Position numbers and translations under genes: made by a program
In this document: in pieces, positions 43,363-52,702 of the stretch
Layout: each line of letters opens with the position of its first letter
How positions within the stretch are numbered: position 1 is the first letter of the stretch
Notes under the pieces: model-generated
What the model was told of the DNA's origin: nothing
What the model saw: only the letters and a program-made list of their open reading frames with translations
The model's database searches: none
Assembly: GCF_010730955.1 (NCBI RefSeq)
Contig: NZ_AP022577.1
Location: 3,534,001 to 3,598,000, forward strand
Source of the DNA: Mycolicibacterium aubagnense
Lineage (GTDB): Bacteria > Actinomycetota > Actinomycetes > Mycobacteriales > Mycobacteriaceae
DNA: 64,000 nt
Reading direction: 5' to 3'

Positions 43363-45579
43363 TCAGTCAGTCAGCGACGCTTCTACGTCCGGGTGCAGCA
43401 GTTCCAACTCACCGAGGCTGGCGGCGACGGTCACCAGAGGCAGGGCGGCCTCGACCGACAAGGTTCCGCCGTCGGCCTCGGCGCGCAGGGCCAGGACGAA
43501 GTCGTCGCTGATGGGGGCCAGCTCTGCGGCGTTCGGGTCCTCGGTGCCCGAGATGCGGGCGCAGATCGCCGAAGTGTGGTCCTCGAGTACCGCGCGGGCG
43601 GCGCGGTAGGGGGCCAACGGGGGCGGCACGACGTCAGCGATGAGGTCGGCCGCCGCCCGCAACCGGACCGTCTGATTGGCGGCCCGGACCACGGGCGCCC
43701 GCAACTCCGTGGCCCCGCTGCTCTCCGAAAGAAAGTGGCGCACAGCGTCATCCACGGTCCGAGAGGCCGTCAGGGCGTCGTAACTCAGGGCGTGCACGCG
43801 GTCGGTGGCGGCCTCGGAGGCGCCGCGGGTCACCCGACGTACTGCCGCGGTCAGGTAGCGCGTGCCCGCGGTGCGCGCCGAATCCAGCGTGCGCTGGACC
43901 ACGGCCGCCGACCCTCGCGGCCACAGCAGCAGCGACACCACGATGCCCACCGCAGCGCCGACCAGGACGTTCTCCAGCCTGATCAGTCCGACCCGCCAGC
44001 CGGCCGGGCTGATCAGGTTGTAGATGGTGAGCACCAGCATGGTGAACATCGCCTGGCCCGCCACGAACGAAAACACATCGGGCACATACGCAGAACCGAA
44101 CGCCACGATCGGCAGGACGAACCACAGCAGCACGGGGTTCGCCCCGATCAGGTGGATCACCACGGTGCCGAGGAGAAATCCGATCGCGGTGCCGCCGACA
44201 GCGCGCAACACCCGGGTCCCGGTGGTCAGCGCGCTGCTGCGTAGTACCGACAGTGATGCCATGGCGATCCAGAATCCGTGCTGGAGCGGAAACAGGTGGA
44301 CGACGGCCACGGCCACGGCAAGCCCGATTCCGGTGCGCAGGCTGTTCTGCACCACCACCGCTCGCGTCGCGACGAACCCCGACGGGATGGCCGACACCGC
44401 CTCGGATTCGGACAGCACCCGGTCGAGGTTCCCGGAGGCCGGCAGTCGTCGACCCAGGACGCGGGCCCATACCGGGCGGGCGTCGGCGTCGGCCGCCAGT
44501 CCGATGACCCGGCCCGTCGCCCCGACACAGGCCGAGAATGTCCTCAGCCGCAACAGTTTTCGCCCCGTCGCGACGGCCAGCAGATCATCGGGTTCGGCAC
44601 GGATCAGTTCGATGTCCTCGCGGTAGCGCCCGCGGGTCGCCGCCCGATGCGCGGTCAGCGCCTCGGCCAGGTCGGCGCGGTAGCGATCGCGGCCCTCGGC
44701 CCGCGGCGTGCTGAGCACCCGGGCGCAGTCGTTCAGTACCCGGATGGCCGGCCCGCGGGTCTCGGCCAGCAGGGAACCGGTGGCGTCGGTGGCGCGGTCA
44801 CACAGCCAGCGCAGGTCGTCGACCACCCGCACCAGGGCGCGGCTCCCCGCGGTCAGCCCGACCGGGCGGTAGTCGGCGCCGAGGAAGTTGTCACCCAGCA
44901 CCTCCATCGCATCCGAGAGCTCTTGGGCTGTCGCGGACCCCTCGAGCCGGGCGGCCAGCAGCCGGCATACCTGCGCGGCGTGCTTGCGCAGGTCGTCGTG
45001 ATGAGTCGGCGGCAGCAGGAACAACGCGGCCGGCACGGCAATGGTCCAGGCGACGGCCCAGCCGAGCAGTCGGTCCGGGACAGGGCCTACCGGAGTGCAC
45101 ACCGGCAGCACGAACGTCATCAGAGTCGCGCGCTGACCAGCGGCGACGATCTCGCTGAGGACGCCGGAGAATGTCACCAGCACCCCGACGGCGAACATCG
45201 CCGGCACCGCCAGCCACGGATGCGGGGACAGCAGGGTGCCCAGGGTGATCAGTACCGTGCCGTTGAAACCGAGCCCGGCGTAGGCCACGGCCCGCGCCGC
45301 GCGGTTGCCGGGAAAATCGACCACGACCAGCAGCGCGACCGCGCCGAAGATCGCGAACATGGTCGTCTGCGCCGTGCTGCCGACGGCGGTCCCGACAGCC
45401 AATCCGACGACGGCGACGAGTGGGAGCACCAGGCCGGCGCGGGTGGCTCGACGTAGGGCGTCATGTTCAGGATCGCTGTCTCGCGGCCGCGCGAGCAGCT
45501 GCTGCCAGCGGACCGCCAGCGACTCTCGCGACACCACGCCCGTCATGGCGCCCAACATTAATTTGGCTGACATCGTCAT
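43363..45579 (-). CDS. FUSC family membrane protein
   Basis: A 738-residue protein with two similar membrane bundles of about six helices each. The first runs over residues 45-205 (GLVLPLVAVVGLAVGTAVGS onward) and the second over 415-560 (LRTGIGLAVAVAVVHLFPLQ, then FWIAMASLSVL and SALTTGTRVLRAVGGTAIGF). Each is followed by a cytosolic helical domain. This is the layout of the FUSC/YccC (aromatic acid exporter-like) family. The substrate is unknown. Four in-frame ATGs (45579, 45573, 45558, 45546) precede the conserved part and none has a clear RBS, so the exact start is uncertain. Confidence 0.82.
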   Translation of the reverse strand: MTMSAKLMLGAMTGVVSRESLAVRWQQLLARPRDSDPEHDALRRATRAGLVLPLVAVVGLAVGTAVGSTAQTTMFAIFGAVALLVVVDFPGNRAARAVAYAGLGFNGTVLITLGTLLSPHPWLAVPAMFAVGVLVTFSGVLSEIVAAGQRATLMTFVLPVCTPVGPVPDRLLGWAVAWTIAVPAALFLLPPTHHDDLRKHAAQVCRLLAARLEGSATAQELSDAMEVLGDNFLGADYRPVGLTAGSRALVRVVDDLRWLCDRATDATGSLLAETRGPAIRVLNDCARVLSTPRAEGRDRYRADLAEALTAHRAATRGRYREDIELIRAEPDDLLAVATGRKLLRLRTFSACVGATGRVIGLAADADARPVWARVLGRRLPASGNLDRVLSESEAVSAIPSGFVATRAVVVQNSLRTGIGLAVAVAVVHLFPLQHGFWIAMASLSVLRSSALTTGTRVLRAVGGTAIGFLLGTVVIHLIGANPVLLWFVLPIVAFGSAYVPDVFSFVAGQAMFTMLVLTIYNLISPAGWRVGLIRLENVLVGAAVGIVVSLLLWPRGSAAVVQRTLDSARTAGTRYLTAAVRRVTRGASEAATDRVHALSYDALTASRTVDDAVRHFLSESSGATELRAPVVRAANQTVRLRAAADLIADVVPPPLAPYRAARAVLEDHTSAICARISGTEDPNAAELAPISDDFVLALRAEADGGTLSVEAALPLVTVAASLGELELLHPDVEASLTD

Positions 45580-45802
45580 GCGCCGGCAACTGATGCGTGC
45601 CGGGCCGGGCCGGTTTCGGTCACCGGCGGTCGGGGGTCGTTCCTGGCCGGGCTATGGATCGGGGCCGGGCCGCGGCCATGAACCACGCGCGGCGCCGGAG
45701 TCGGTCGTTGACAGGGCTGCAAGTTTGCTGAGCGGAGCCAATTCGGCCGCCGTGCTTCACATACGTGCAGGGACGGGCCGAGATCTATGGCACAATTTGA
45801 CG

Positions 45803-46438
45803 ATGCCGTACATCGCCACCCGAGGTCCGGGTCGCCCTCCCGCGGCGAAGGCGGCCGAAACCCGTGAGCGCATCCTGCGCGCCGCACGCGAGGTTTTCAG
45901 TGAACTCGGTTATGACGCAGCAACATTCCAAGCCATCGCCATCCGCGCGGATCTGACGCGCCCCGCGATCAACCATTACTTCGCGAATAAACGGGTGCTC
46001 TACGGCGAGGTCCTCGATCAGACCAACGCCATGGTGGTTGCCGCCGGCCGTCGCCGGGCCGAGGAGGAGACCACCTTCATCAGGCGGCTGTCGTCATTCT
46101 TCGTCGCCGCGATCCAGGCCGACTCCGAAGACCGTTCGGCTGCCGCGTTTCTGGTGACCTCGATCCTCGAGGCGCAGCGACATCCCGAATTGCGCCAGGA
46201 GGAGCACGACGCGCTCGTCGCCTCCCGTGAGTTCGTGACGTGGGCCGTGACCGACGCCATCGAACGCGGTGAACTGGCCGTGGACACCGAGGTGGCCACC
46301 GTGGTGGAGATGCTGATCGCCGTGATGTGGGGGATGGGCTTCTACGCCGGGTACGTCGGCAGTCACCAGGAGCTGACGGCTGTCATCGAGCGGCTCGAAC
46401 TATTGCTCGCCAACAAGCTGTGGCGGGTCACTGAATAG
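45803..46438 (+). CDS. TetR family regulator (Rv0144-like by position)
   Basis: A 211-residue TetR protein. The HTH reads RILRAAREVFSELGYDAATF, then RADLTRPAINHYFANKRVLY. The C-terminal ligand domain is helical with a hydrophobic segment MLIAVMWGMGFYAGYVG. ATG at 45803 (MPYIATRGPGRPPAAKAAET) has no RBS and is probably leaderless. It stands immediately before the methyltransferase gene, the order seen around Rv0144-Rv0146. Its target is unknown; the palindrome before the aldehyde dehydrogenase is a candidate. Confidence 0.85.
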   Translation: MPYIATRGPGRPPAAKAAETRERILRAAREVFSELGYDAATFQAIAIRADLTRPAINHYFANKRVLYGEVLDQTNAMVVAAGRRRAEEETTFIRRLSSFFVAAIQADSEDRSAAAFLVTSILEAQRHPELRQEEHDALVASREFVTWAVTDAIERGELAVDTEVATVVEMLIAVMWGMGFYAGYVGSHQELTAVIERLELLLANKLWRVTE

Positions 46439-46462
46439 ACCGGCGCCAGCTGGTACATCTAG

Positions 46463-47398
<936 letters not shown>

Positions 47399-47419
47399 CT
47401 GCCGGCGGTTGACTCTTCA

Positions 47420-47439
47420 AACCAACCGGCTGGTTGGTT
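47420..47439. promoter_or_regulatory. Perfect palindromic operator before the aldehyde dehydrogenase
   Basis: Arms AACCAACC and GGTTGGTT pair perfectly around GGCT, 39 bp upstream of the start. A -10-like TAGGAT (47439-47444) abuts it, so a bound regulator would block the promoter. The site at 60993-61008 before the Rv0158-like TetR gene matches its central 16 bp at 13 positions, suggesting one TetR may bind both. Confidence 0.65.
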
Positions 47440-47478
47440 AGGATTCCGGTGTTGCCTGGCTCACGTAAGGACGTACTC

Positions 47479-48879
47479 ATGACCCTTGAATCAGCTGTAT
47501 CTGTCGGCCGAACGGCTGCTGACATCCCGGCTGTCGTGGCCGGTCTTCACAAGACCTACGCCACCGGGCGCACCCGTGACCTGCAGTGGCGCAAGCGTCA
47601 GCTGCTCGCGCTGGCCCAGGCCATGGAAGAGAACGAGACCGCCATCGCCAAGGCGCTGGAGGCCGATCTGGGCCGCAAGCCCTTCGAGGCGTGGCTCGCG
47701 GACAGCGTCGGCACCATCGCCGAGGCCAAGGACGCGGCCAAGAACCTGCACAAGTGGGCGAAACGTCGCTACCGGCTGCTGGAGCGCTCGCAGCTGCCCG
47801 GCCGCGGCTGGGTGGAGTACGAGCCGTACGGCACGGTGCTGATCATCGGCGCCTGGAACTTCCCGTTCTACCTCACGCTCGGCCCGCTGGTCGGCGCGCT
47901 GGCCGCGGGAAACACCGTGGTACTCAAGCCATCTGAGTTCGCCCCGGCCTCGTCGCGGCTGATGGCCGAGCTGGTCGAGAAGTACCTGGACACCGACGCC
48001 GTCGCCGTGGTGGAGGGCGACGGCATGGTCAGCCAGGAACTGATCGCGCAGGGCCTGGACCGCATCATGTTCACCGGCGGCACCGAGATCGGCAAGAAGA
48101 TCATGGCAGCGGCCGCGCAGCACCTGACGCCGGTGACACTGGAACTCGGCGGCAAGAGCCCGGTGATCGTCGCCGCCGACGCCGACATCGACGTCGCCGC
48201 CAAGCGCATCGCCTTCGCCAAGGTGGTCAACTCCGGCCAGATCTGCGTCGCGCCGGACTATGTGGTGGCCGAGAAGCCCATCCGCGACGAGCTGGTCACC
48301 AAGATTCGCGATGCCATCGTGGCCTTCACCGCCGATGACCCCGACGGCCTGCCGATCGTCAGCGAACGGCAGTTCAACCGGCTCAACAGCTATCTCGGCA
48401 CCGGCGGGGACGTCGTCACCGGCGGTGGCACCAACCCGGCCCGGCTCACCATGCAGCCGACCGTGGTGGTCGACCCGCCGCTGGACGCACCGGTGATGAC
48501 CGAGGAGATTTTCGGGCCCATCCTGCCGGTGATCACCGTCGACTCGCTCGATGACGCCATCGCATTCGTCAACGCCCGCCCCAAGCCGTTGGCCGCGTAC
48601 CTGTTCACCAAGGCCAAGGCCATCCGTGAGCGCTTCATCCGCGAGGTCCCAGCCGGCGGCATGCTGGTCAACCACCTGATCTTCCAGGTGTCGACGGCCC
48701 GGCTGCCGTTCGGCGGCGTCGGCCCGTCCGGCATGGGCGCCTACCACGGCCGGTACGGCTTCCTGGAGTTCAGCCACGCGAAGTCGGTGATGACCAAGCC
48801 GACCCGGCCCGACCTGGGGCAGCTCATCTACCCGCCGTACACCGACCGGGCGTGGAAGATCGCGCGCAAGTTCTTCTAG
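47479..48879 (+). CDS. Aldehyde dehydrogenase (Rv0147-like)
   Basis: A 466-residue NAD(P)-dependent aldehyde dehydrogenase of the class-3/fatty aldehyde type, without the long N-terminus of some family members. The general base E222 lies in TLELGGKSPV and the nucleophile C256 in NSGQICVAPDY. The cofactor loop reads IMFTGGTEIGKKIM, and PWNF-type IGAWNFPFYLTLGPL is present. It would oxidise medium or long aldehydes to acids. ATG at 47479 (MTLESAVSV) is chosen over the open frame from 47434. It heads a probable operon with the SDR and quinone oxidoreductase genes and is preceded by a perfect palindrome. Confidence 0.92.
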   Translation: MTLESAVSVGRTAADIPAVVAGLHKTYATGRTRDLQWRKRQLLALAQAMEENETAIAKALEADLGRKPFEAWLADSVGTIAEAKDAAKNLHKWAKRRYRLLERSQLPGRGWVEYEPYGTVLIIGAWNFPFYLTLGPLVGALAAGNTVVLKPSEFAPASSRLMAELVEKYLDTDAVAVVEGDGMVSQELIAQGLDRIMFTGGTEIGKKIMAAAAQHLTPVTLELGGKSPVIVAADADIDVAAKRIAFAKVVNSGQICVAPDYVVAEKPIRDELVTKIRDAIVAFTADDPDGLPIVSERQFNRLNSYLGTGGDVVTGGGTNPARLTMQPTVVVDPPLDAPVMTEEIFGPILPVITVDSLDDAIAFVNARPKPLAAYLFTKAKAIRERFIREVPAGGMLVNHLIFQVSTARLPFGGVGPSGMGAYHGRYGFLEFSHAKSVMTKPTRPDLGQLIYPPYTDRAWKIARKFF

Positions 48880-48902
48880 CCCTAGATCGGACCCGACGAT
48901 GC

Positions 48903-48952
48903 GGCGGCCGATCGGTCGCCGTATACACAAAGGGGTGCCCACTCCGGTGGGC
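48903..48952. promoter_or_regulatory. Palindrome and short hairpin between ALDH and SDR genes
   Basis: An 18-bp palindrome (48903-48920, 8 of 9 pairs, centred on CGATCG) is followed by GTATACAC and then a 6-bp hairpin GCCCAC-TCCG-GTGGGC (48937-48952). The first could be an operator over an internal promoter. The second could be a weak attenuator or leader structure before the SDR start at 48985. Confidence 0.45.
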
Positions 48953-48984
48953 TGTCCCGTTTGACCTTCCACGAGAGGAAACCC

Positions 48985-49848
48985 ATGCCCGGAGTGCAGG
49001 ATCGCGTTGTTGTCGTCACCGGTGCCGGTGGCGGCCTGGGCCGTGAATACGCGCTGACGCTGGCCCGCGAAGGCGCCTGCGTCGTGGTCAACGACCTCGG
49101 CGGCGCCCGCGATGGCACCGGCGCCGGCCACAACATGGCAGACCACGTTGTCGATGAGATCAAGGCCGCCGGCGGCCGCGCCGTCGCCAACTACGACAGT
49201 GTCGCGGAGGCCGAGGGCGCCGAGAACATCGTCAAGACTGCCCTCGAGGCCTTTGGCAAGATCGACGGCGTCGTCAGCAACGCGGGCATCCTGCGTGACG
49301 GCACCTTCCACAAGATGACCGCCGATCAGTGGGACATCGTGCTCAAAGTGCACCTGTACGGCGGGTACAACGTCATCCGCGCCGCGTGGCCGCATTTCCG
49401 CGAGAACGCGTACGGCCGCGTCGTCGTCGCCACCTCCACCAGTGGGTTGTTCGGCAACTTCGGTCAGGCCAACTACAGCGCCGCCAAGCTGGGTCTGGTC
49501 GGCTTGATCAACACGCTGGCCCAGGAAGGCGCCAAGTACAACATCAAGCTCAACGCCGTCGCGCCGATCGCCGCGACCCGGATGACCGAGGACATCGTGC
49601 CGCCTGAGGTCTTCGCGAAGCTGTCGCCGGAGTACGTGGCGCCGGTCGTGGCGCAGCTGTGCAGTGAAGAGCTGCCGGAGACCGGGTCGATCTTCATCGT
49701 CGGTGGTGGCAAGGTGCAGCGCACCGCGCTGTTCCAGAACGAGGGTGTCACGTTCGACCATGTGCCCACCGTCGACGAGGTGGCCGCCAAGTGGGGCGAG
49801 ATCACCGACCTGTCGGCCGCCAAGGCCGCGTCGTTCGCGCTCGGCTGA
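48985..49848 (+). CDS. Short-chain dehydrogenase (Rv0148-like)
   Basis: A 287-residue SDR resembling the dehydrogenase part of peroxisomal multifunctional beta-oxidation enzymes. The cofactor motif is TGAGGGLGREYAL; NAG is in SNAGIL, the catalytic Ser in STSGLFGN, and YSAAK gives the active Tyr and Lys. The insert LGGARDGTGAGHNMAD is typical of the 17-beta-HSD4-like group. It probably oxidises hydroxyacyl-CoA or similar substrates. ATG at 48985 has AGAGGAAACCC upstream. The next gene starts 3 bp after its stop. Confidence 0.92.
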   Translation: MPGVQDRVVVVTGAGGGLGREYALTLAREGACVVVNDLGGARDGTGAGHNMADHVVDEIKAAGGRAVANYDSVAEAEGAENIVKTALEAFGKIDGVVSNAGILRDGTFHKMTADQWDIVLKVHLYGGYNVIRAAWPHFRENAYGRVVVATSTSGLFGNFGQANYSAAKLGLVGLINTLAQEGAKYNIKLNAVAPIAATRMTEDIVPPEVFAKLSPEYVAPVVAQLCSEELPETGSIFIVGGGKVQRTALFQNEGVTFDHVPTVDEVAAKWGEITDLSAAKAASFALG

Positions 49849-49851
49849 TAG

Positions 49852-50823
49852 GTGAAAGCGCTTGTTGCGCAGTCGCTGACCGGTCCCTCGGGCCTTGCCT
49901 ACACCGATATCGATGACGCCGCAGATCCTTCGGGCAATGCGGTCGTCATCGATGTCGGTGCGGCCGGCGTCTGCTTTCCCGACCTGCTGCTGATCCGCGG
50001 TGAGTACCAGCTGAAGCTGCCCCCGGGCTTCACCCCGGGTATGGAGGTGGCCGGTACCGTCCGATCGGCGCCCGAGGGCACCGGCTTCGTTACCGGTCAA
50101 CGGGTTTCGGCGTTCACCATGATGGGCGGCTACGCCGAACGGGCGCTGGCGCTGCCGGACTCGGTGATTCCGACGCCCGACGGTCTCGATGATGCGGCTG
50201 CCGTCTGCCTGCTGGGCAACTACTACACCATGTACTTCGCGCTGGCCCGCCGCGGTGGGCTGCTGGCGGGGGAGACGGTGCTGGTGCTCGGCTCGGCCGG
50301 TGGCATCGGAGTGGCGGCCATCCAGATCGCAAAGGCCATGGGCGCCAAGGTGGTGGCCATGGTGCACCGCGTCGAGGCGACGGATTTCGTGGCCTCGGTC
50401 GGCGCCGACGTGGTGCTGCCGCTGACCGACGGGTGGCGCGACGCCGCGCTGGCGGCCACCGACGGTCGGGGAGTGGACCTGGTGGTCGACCCGGTCGGCG
50501 GCGACGCCTTCGATGATGCGATTCGGGTGCTCGCCCCCGAGGGTCGGTTGCTGGTCCTGGGTTTCGCTGCCGGACAAGGTATTCCGTCGGTGAAGGTGAA
50601 CCGCCTGTTGCTGCGCAACATCAGCGTGGTGGGTGTCGGGTACGGCGAGTTCATCCGCCAGGTGCCCGGTTCGGCCGCGGAGATCGGCGCGGGACTGGCG
50701 AAGCTGGTCGAGGCCGGTCTGCGGCCGCCGGAGCCGATGCGTTTTCCGTTGTCCGACGGTGCAGCCGCCCTGCAAGCGTTGGCCGACGGGAAGATTCACG
50801 GCAAGGCCGTCCTGGAACCCTGA
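49852..50823 (+). CDS. NADPH:quinone oxidoreductase, zinc-free MDR (Rv0149-like)
   Basis: A 323-residue medium-chain reductase of the quinone oxidoreductase class. The N-terminal GroES-like domain ends near GMEVAGTVR. The nucleotide-binding fold contains VLVLGSAGGIGVAAIQIAKA and VVDPVGGDAFDDAIRVLAP. Zinc ligands of alcohol dehydrogenases are absent. It follows the SDR by 3 bp with GTG at 49852, so they are co-translated. It probably reduces enoyl or quinone-type substrates in the same pathway (inference). Confidence 0.9.
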   Translation: MKALVAQSLTGPSGLAYTDIDDAADPSGNAVVIDVGAAGVCFPDLLLIRGEYQLKLPPGFTPGMEVAGTVRSAPEGTGFVTGQRVSAFTMMGGYAERALALPDSVIPTPDGLDDAAAVCLLGNYYTMYFALARRGGLLAGETVLVLGSAGGIGVAAIQIAKAMGAKVVAMVHRVEATDFVASVGADVVLPLTDGWRDAALAATDGRGVDLVVDPVGGDAFDDAIRVLAPEGRLLVLGFAAGQGIPSVKVNRLLLRNISVVGVGYGEFIRQVPGSAAEIGAGLAKLVEAGLRPPEPMRFPLSDGAAALQALADGKIHGKAVLEP

Positions 50824-50825
50824 TC

Positions 50826-51311
50826 GTGAACGCCTTGGGAACAGTGCTGGTCGCACTGGTCATCGCGATCGGCCTGGTCGGCATCGTGGTGCCGGTGTTA
50901 CCCGGCGGGCTCCTCGTGTTCCTGGCGATCGCGGTGTGGGCGGTGGCCGTCCACACCGCGACAGCTTGGGTGGTGCTCGGCGTCGCGGCAGCGTTGTTCC
51001 TGGCCGGTGAAGTCATCAAGTACCTCTGGCCGATGCGCCGGATGCGGAGGGCCGACGTGGCCACCCGCAGCCTCATCGTCGGCGGAATCCTGGGTGTCAT
51101 CGGGTTTTTCGTCATCCCGGTGCTGGGGCTCGCCCTCGGCTTCGTGCTGGGGGTGTACCTGTCCGAGTACTCGGCGCTAGGTAATCGCAGCCGCGCCTGG
51201 GCGTCGACCAAACATGCGATGAAGGGTGTCGCCCTGGCGATGGGCGTGGAGTTGACGGCTGCGCTGCTGGCGACGGTGGCGTGGGTGACGGGATTGGTAG
51301 TGGGCAATTGA
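50826..51311 (+). CDS. DUF456 membrane protein
   Basis: A 161-residue protein with about four membrane helices. The N-terminal segment LVGIVVPVLPGGLLVFLAIA is the DUF456 signature, followed by a glycine-rich GLALGFVLGVYLSEY region with small-residue helix packing. The function is unknown. GTG at 50826 lies 2 bp after the preceding stop. Its own stop overlaps the next likely start (TTGA at 51308-51311). Confidence 0.85.
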   Translation: MNALGTVLVALVIAIGLVGIVVPVLPGGLLVFLAIAVWAVAVHTATAWVVLGVAAALFLAGEVIKYLWPMRRMRRADVATRSLIVGGILGVIGFFVIPVLGLALGFVLGVYLSEYSALGNRSRAWASTKHAMKGVALAMGVELTAALLATVAWVTGLVVGN

Positions 51312-51850
51312 CGGCTGAGCAATGGACTCTCGACGCAGCTGACGGCGACCTGGTGCTGCACACGGGCGTCACCGGCAGCGCGGCCCGGATGGGGCACCGC
51401 TTGACCATCGCGATGCGCTCGTGGCGGGCGACAGTGGACTGGGATGCGGAGCAGCCGGCCGCGGTCGAGGTAACCGTCGAACTGGACTCACTCGAGGTGC
51501 TGGCGGGCGAGGGTGGGATGACCCCGTTGGCCGGCCCGGAGAAGGCGTTGGTGCGGAGCAATGCCCTGAAGACGTTGCAGGCCAAACGCTTTCCGCGGGC
51601 GACGTTCCGCTCGTCGTCCATCGAGCGGGGAACCGACTCGTGGCGGCTGACCGGAACCCTCGACCTCGGGGGTCGCAGCAGCGAACAGACCGTCGACGTC
51701 GACGTGGTGCGAGACGACGCGGGCTGGCACCTCAGCGGGGCTGCGGTGGTACGCCACAGCGATCATGGCATCAAGCCGTATTCGATGCTGATGGGCGCGA
51801 TGAAGGTGGCAGATGAAGTGCGGGTGACGCTCGCGGCACGCGCCTTCTAG
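51308..51850 (+). CDS. YceI-like lipid-binding family protein (cytosolic form)
   Basis: A 180-residue YceI-type beta-barrel protein: DLVLHTGVTGSAARMGHRLT, SWRATVDWD, FPRATFRSSSIE, and GTLDLGGRSSEQTVDVDVV. YceI proteins bind isoprenoid-like lipids; those with signal peptides are periplasmic, but none is visible here. I chose TTG at 51308, overlapping the DUF456 stop; GTG at 51281 would add nine residues. The substrate is unknown. It is last in the ALDH-SDR-QOR-DUF456 series. Confidence 0.75.
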   Translation: MTAEQWTLDAADGDLVLHTGVTGSAARMGHRLTIAMRSWRATVDWDAEQPAAVEVTVELDSLEVLAGEGGMTPLAGPEKALVRSNALKTLQAKRFPRATFRSSSIERGTDSWRLTGTLDLGGRSSEQTVDVDVVRDDAGWHLSGAAVVRHSDHGIKPYSMLMGAMKVADEVRVTLAARAF

Positions 51851-51901
51851 TTATGCAGAGCCCTCCTCGCGCTTCGTCCGCGTGGCATCTGGATGTGACG
51901 C

Positions 51902-52702
51902 CTAGCCCATCAGTACGCTGCGCAACCGCTTCAGCTGGTCATCAGAAACTTCAATGGCCGCAAGGTAATCCGACAATGATCCGTATTCGGCATCGACGAT
52001 ACGCAGGGCGGTGTCGAGGTACTCCTCGCGGACACCCAGTACCTCGTCGGTCAACCGGGCTTCAGCGAATGGGATGACCTCGGGGGCATCGCCGGCGCGA
52101 GCCCGAATCGATTCCATGATGCGTTCACGAAGCCCGGGAATCGCCGCATTGCTACGCAAGAAATCGGCCATGATTGCATCCCGATCCACGCCGATCGCCC
52201 CCAACACGGTCGCGATGGTGAAACCCGTGCGGTCCTTCCCCGCGAAGCAGTGGGCGATGACAGAGTCGCCGCCGGCGAGCATCGAAATCACGTGCAGGAT
52301 CGCTGCGTGAGTGCCGGGCAGCGTCGGGAACTCTTGGTATACCTCGGTCATGTATCGCCGGGCCGACTCTGCGACATCGTCGTCAGGTGAGGCGTCGGAC
52401 ATCACCCTCTGGAAGGTGTTCTCGTGTGGCGCGTCCTGATTGGCGTCGTCGTCCAAATGGAACGGAAGCAGGTGTATTCGCACGCTGTCGGGTACCCGCC
52501 CGGCTCCGCGACGAGCCACCTCGCCGCGGGACCGGAGATCCGCGACATCGGTGATGCCATAGTCCTGCAACGCTTTACGGCCGTCTTCGGCCAGACCGCT
52601 GAGCTCGCTGGAGCGGAACAGCCGGCCGGGCCTGATGCCCGTTTCCTCGGCGGCATCGCGGAAGTTCCAGGCGCCGGCGAGTTCCAAACCGGTGGACCGC
52701 AT
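51902..52702 (-). CDS. ptpB: PtpB-type protein tyrosine/phosphoinositide phosphatase
   Basis: A 266-residue phosphatase (276 for M. tuberculosis PtpB, Rv0153c). The catalytic P-loop HCFAGKDRTGF with C152 contains the KD insertion characteristic of MptpB. The helical lid region follows with ERIMESIRARA. The N-terminus (LELAGAWNFRD, GRLFRSSELSGL) also matches. MptpB is secreted without a signal peptide and dephosphorylates phosphoinositides and phosphotyrosine. ATG at 52702 overlaps the fadE2 stop by one base (TGATG). I prefer it to the ORF start at 52726. The gene order with fadE2 is that of Rv0153c-Rv0154c. Confidence 0.92.
   Translation of the reverse strand: MRSTGLELAGAWNFRDAAEETGIRPGRLFRSSELSGLAEDGRKALQDYGITDVADLRSRGEVARRGAGRVPDSVRIHLLPFHLDDDANQDAPHENTFQRVMSDASPDDDVAESARRYMTEVYQEFPTLPGTHAAILHVISMLAGGDSVIAHCFAGKDRTGFTIATVLGAIGVDRDAIMADFLRSNAAIPGLRERIMESIRARAGDAPEVIPFAEARLTDEVLGVREEYLDTALRIVDAEYGSLSDYLAAIEVSDDQLKRLRSVLMG

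Noticed and set aside
47491..50856. A 1121-codon open frame on the minus strand
   Set aside because: It lies exactly antisense to the aldehyde dehydrogenase, SDR and quinone oxidoreductase genes, which have clear motifs. Its composition (Arg/His/Gly/Gln) is that of a high-GC shadow frame.
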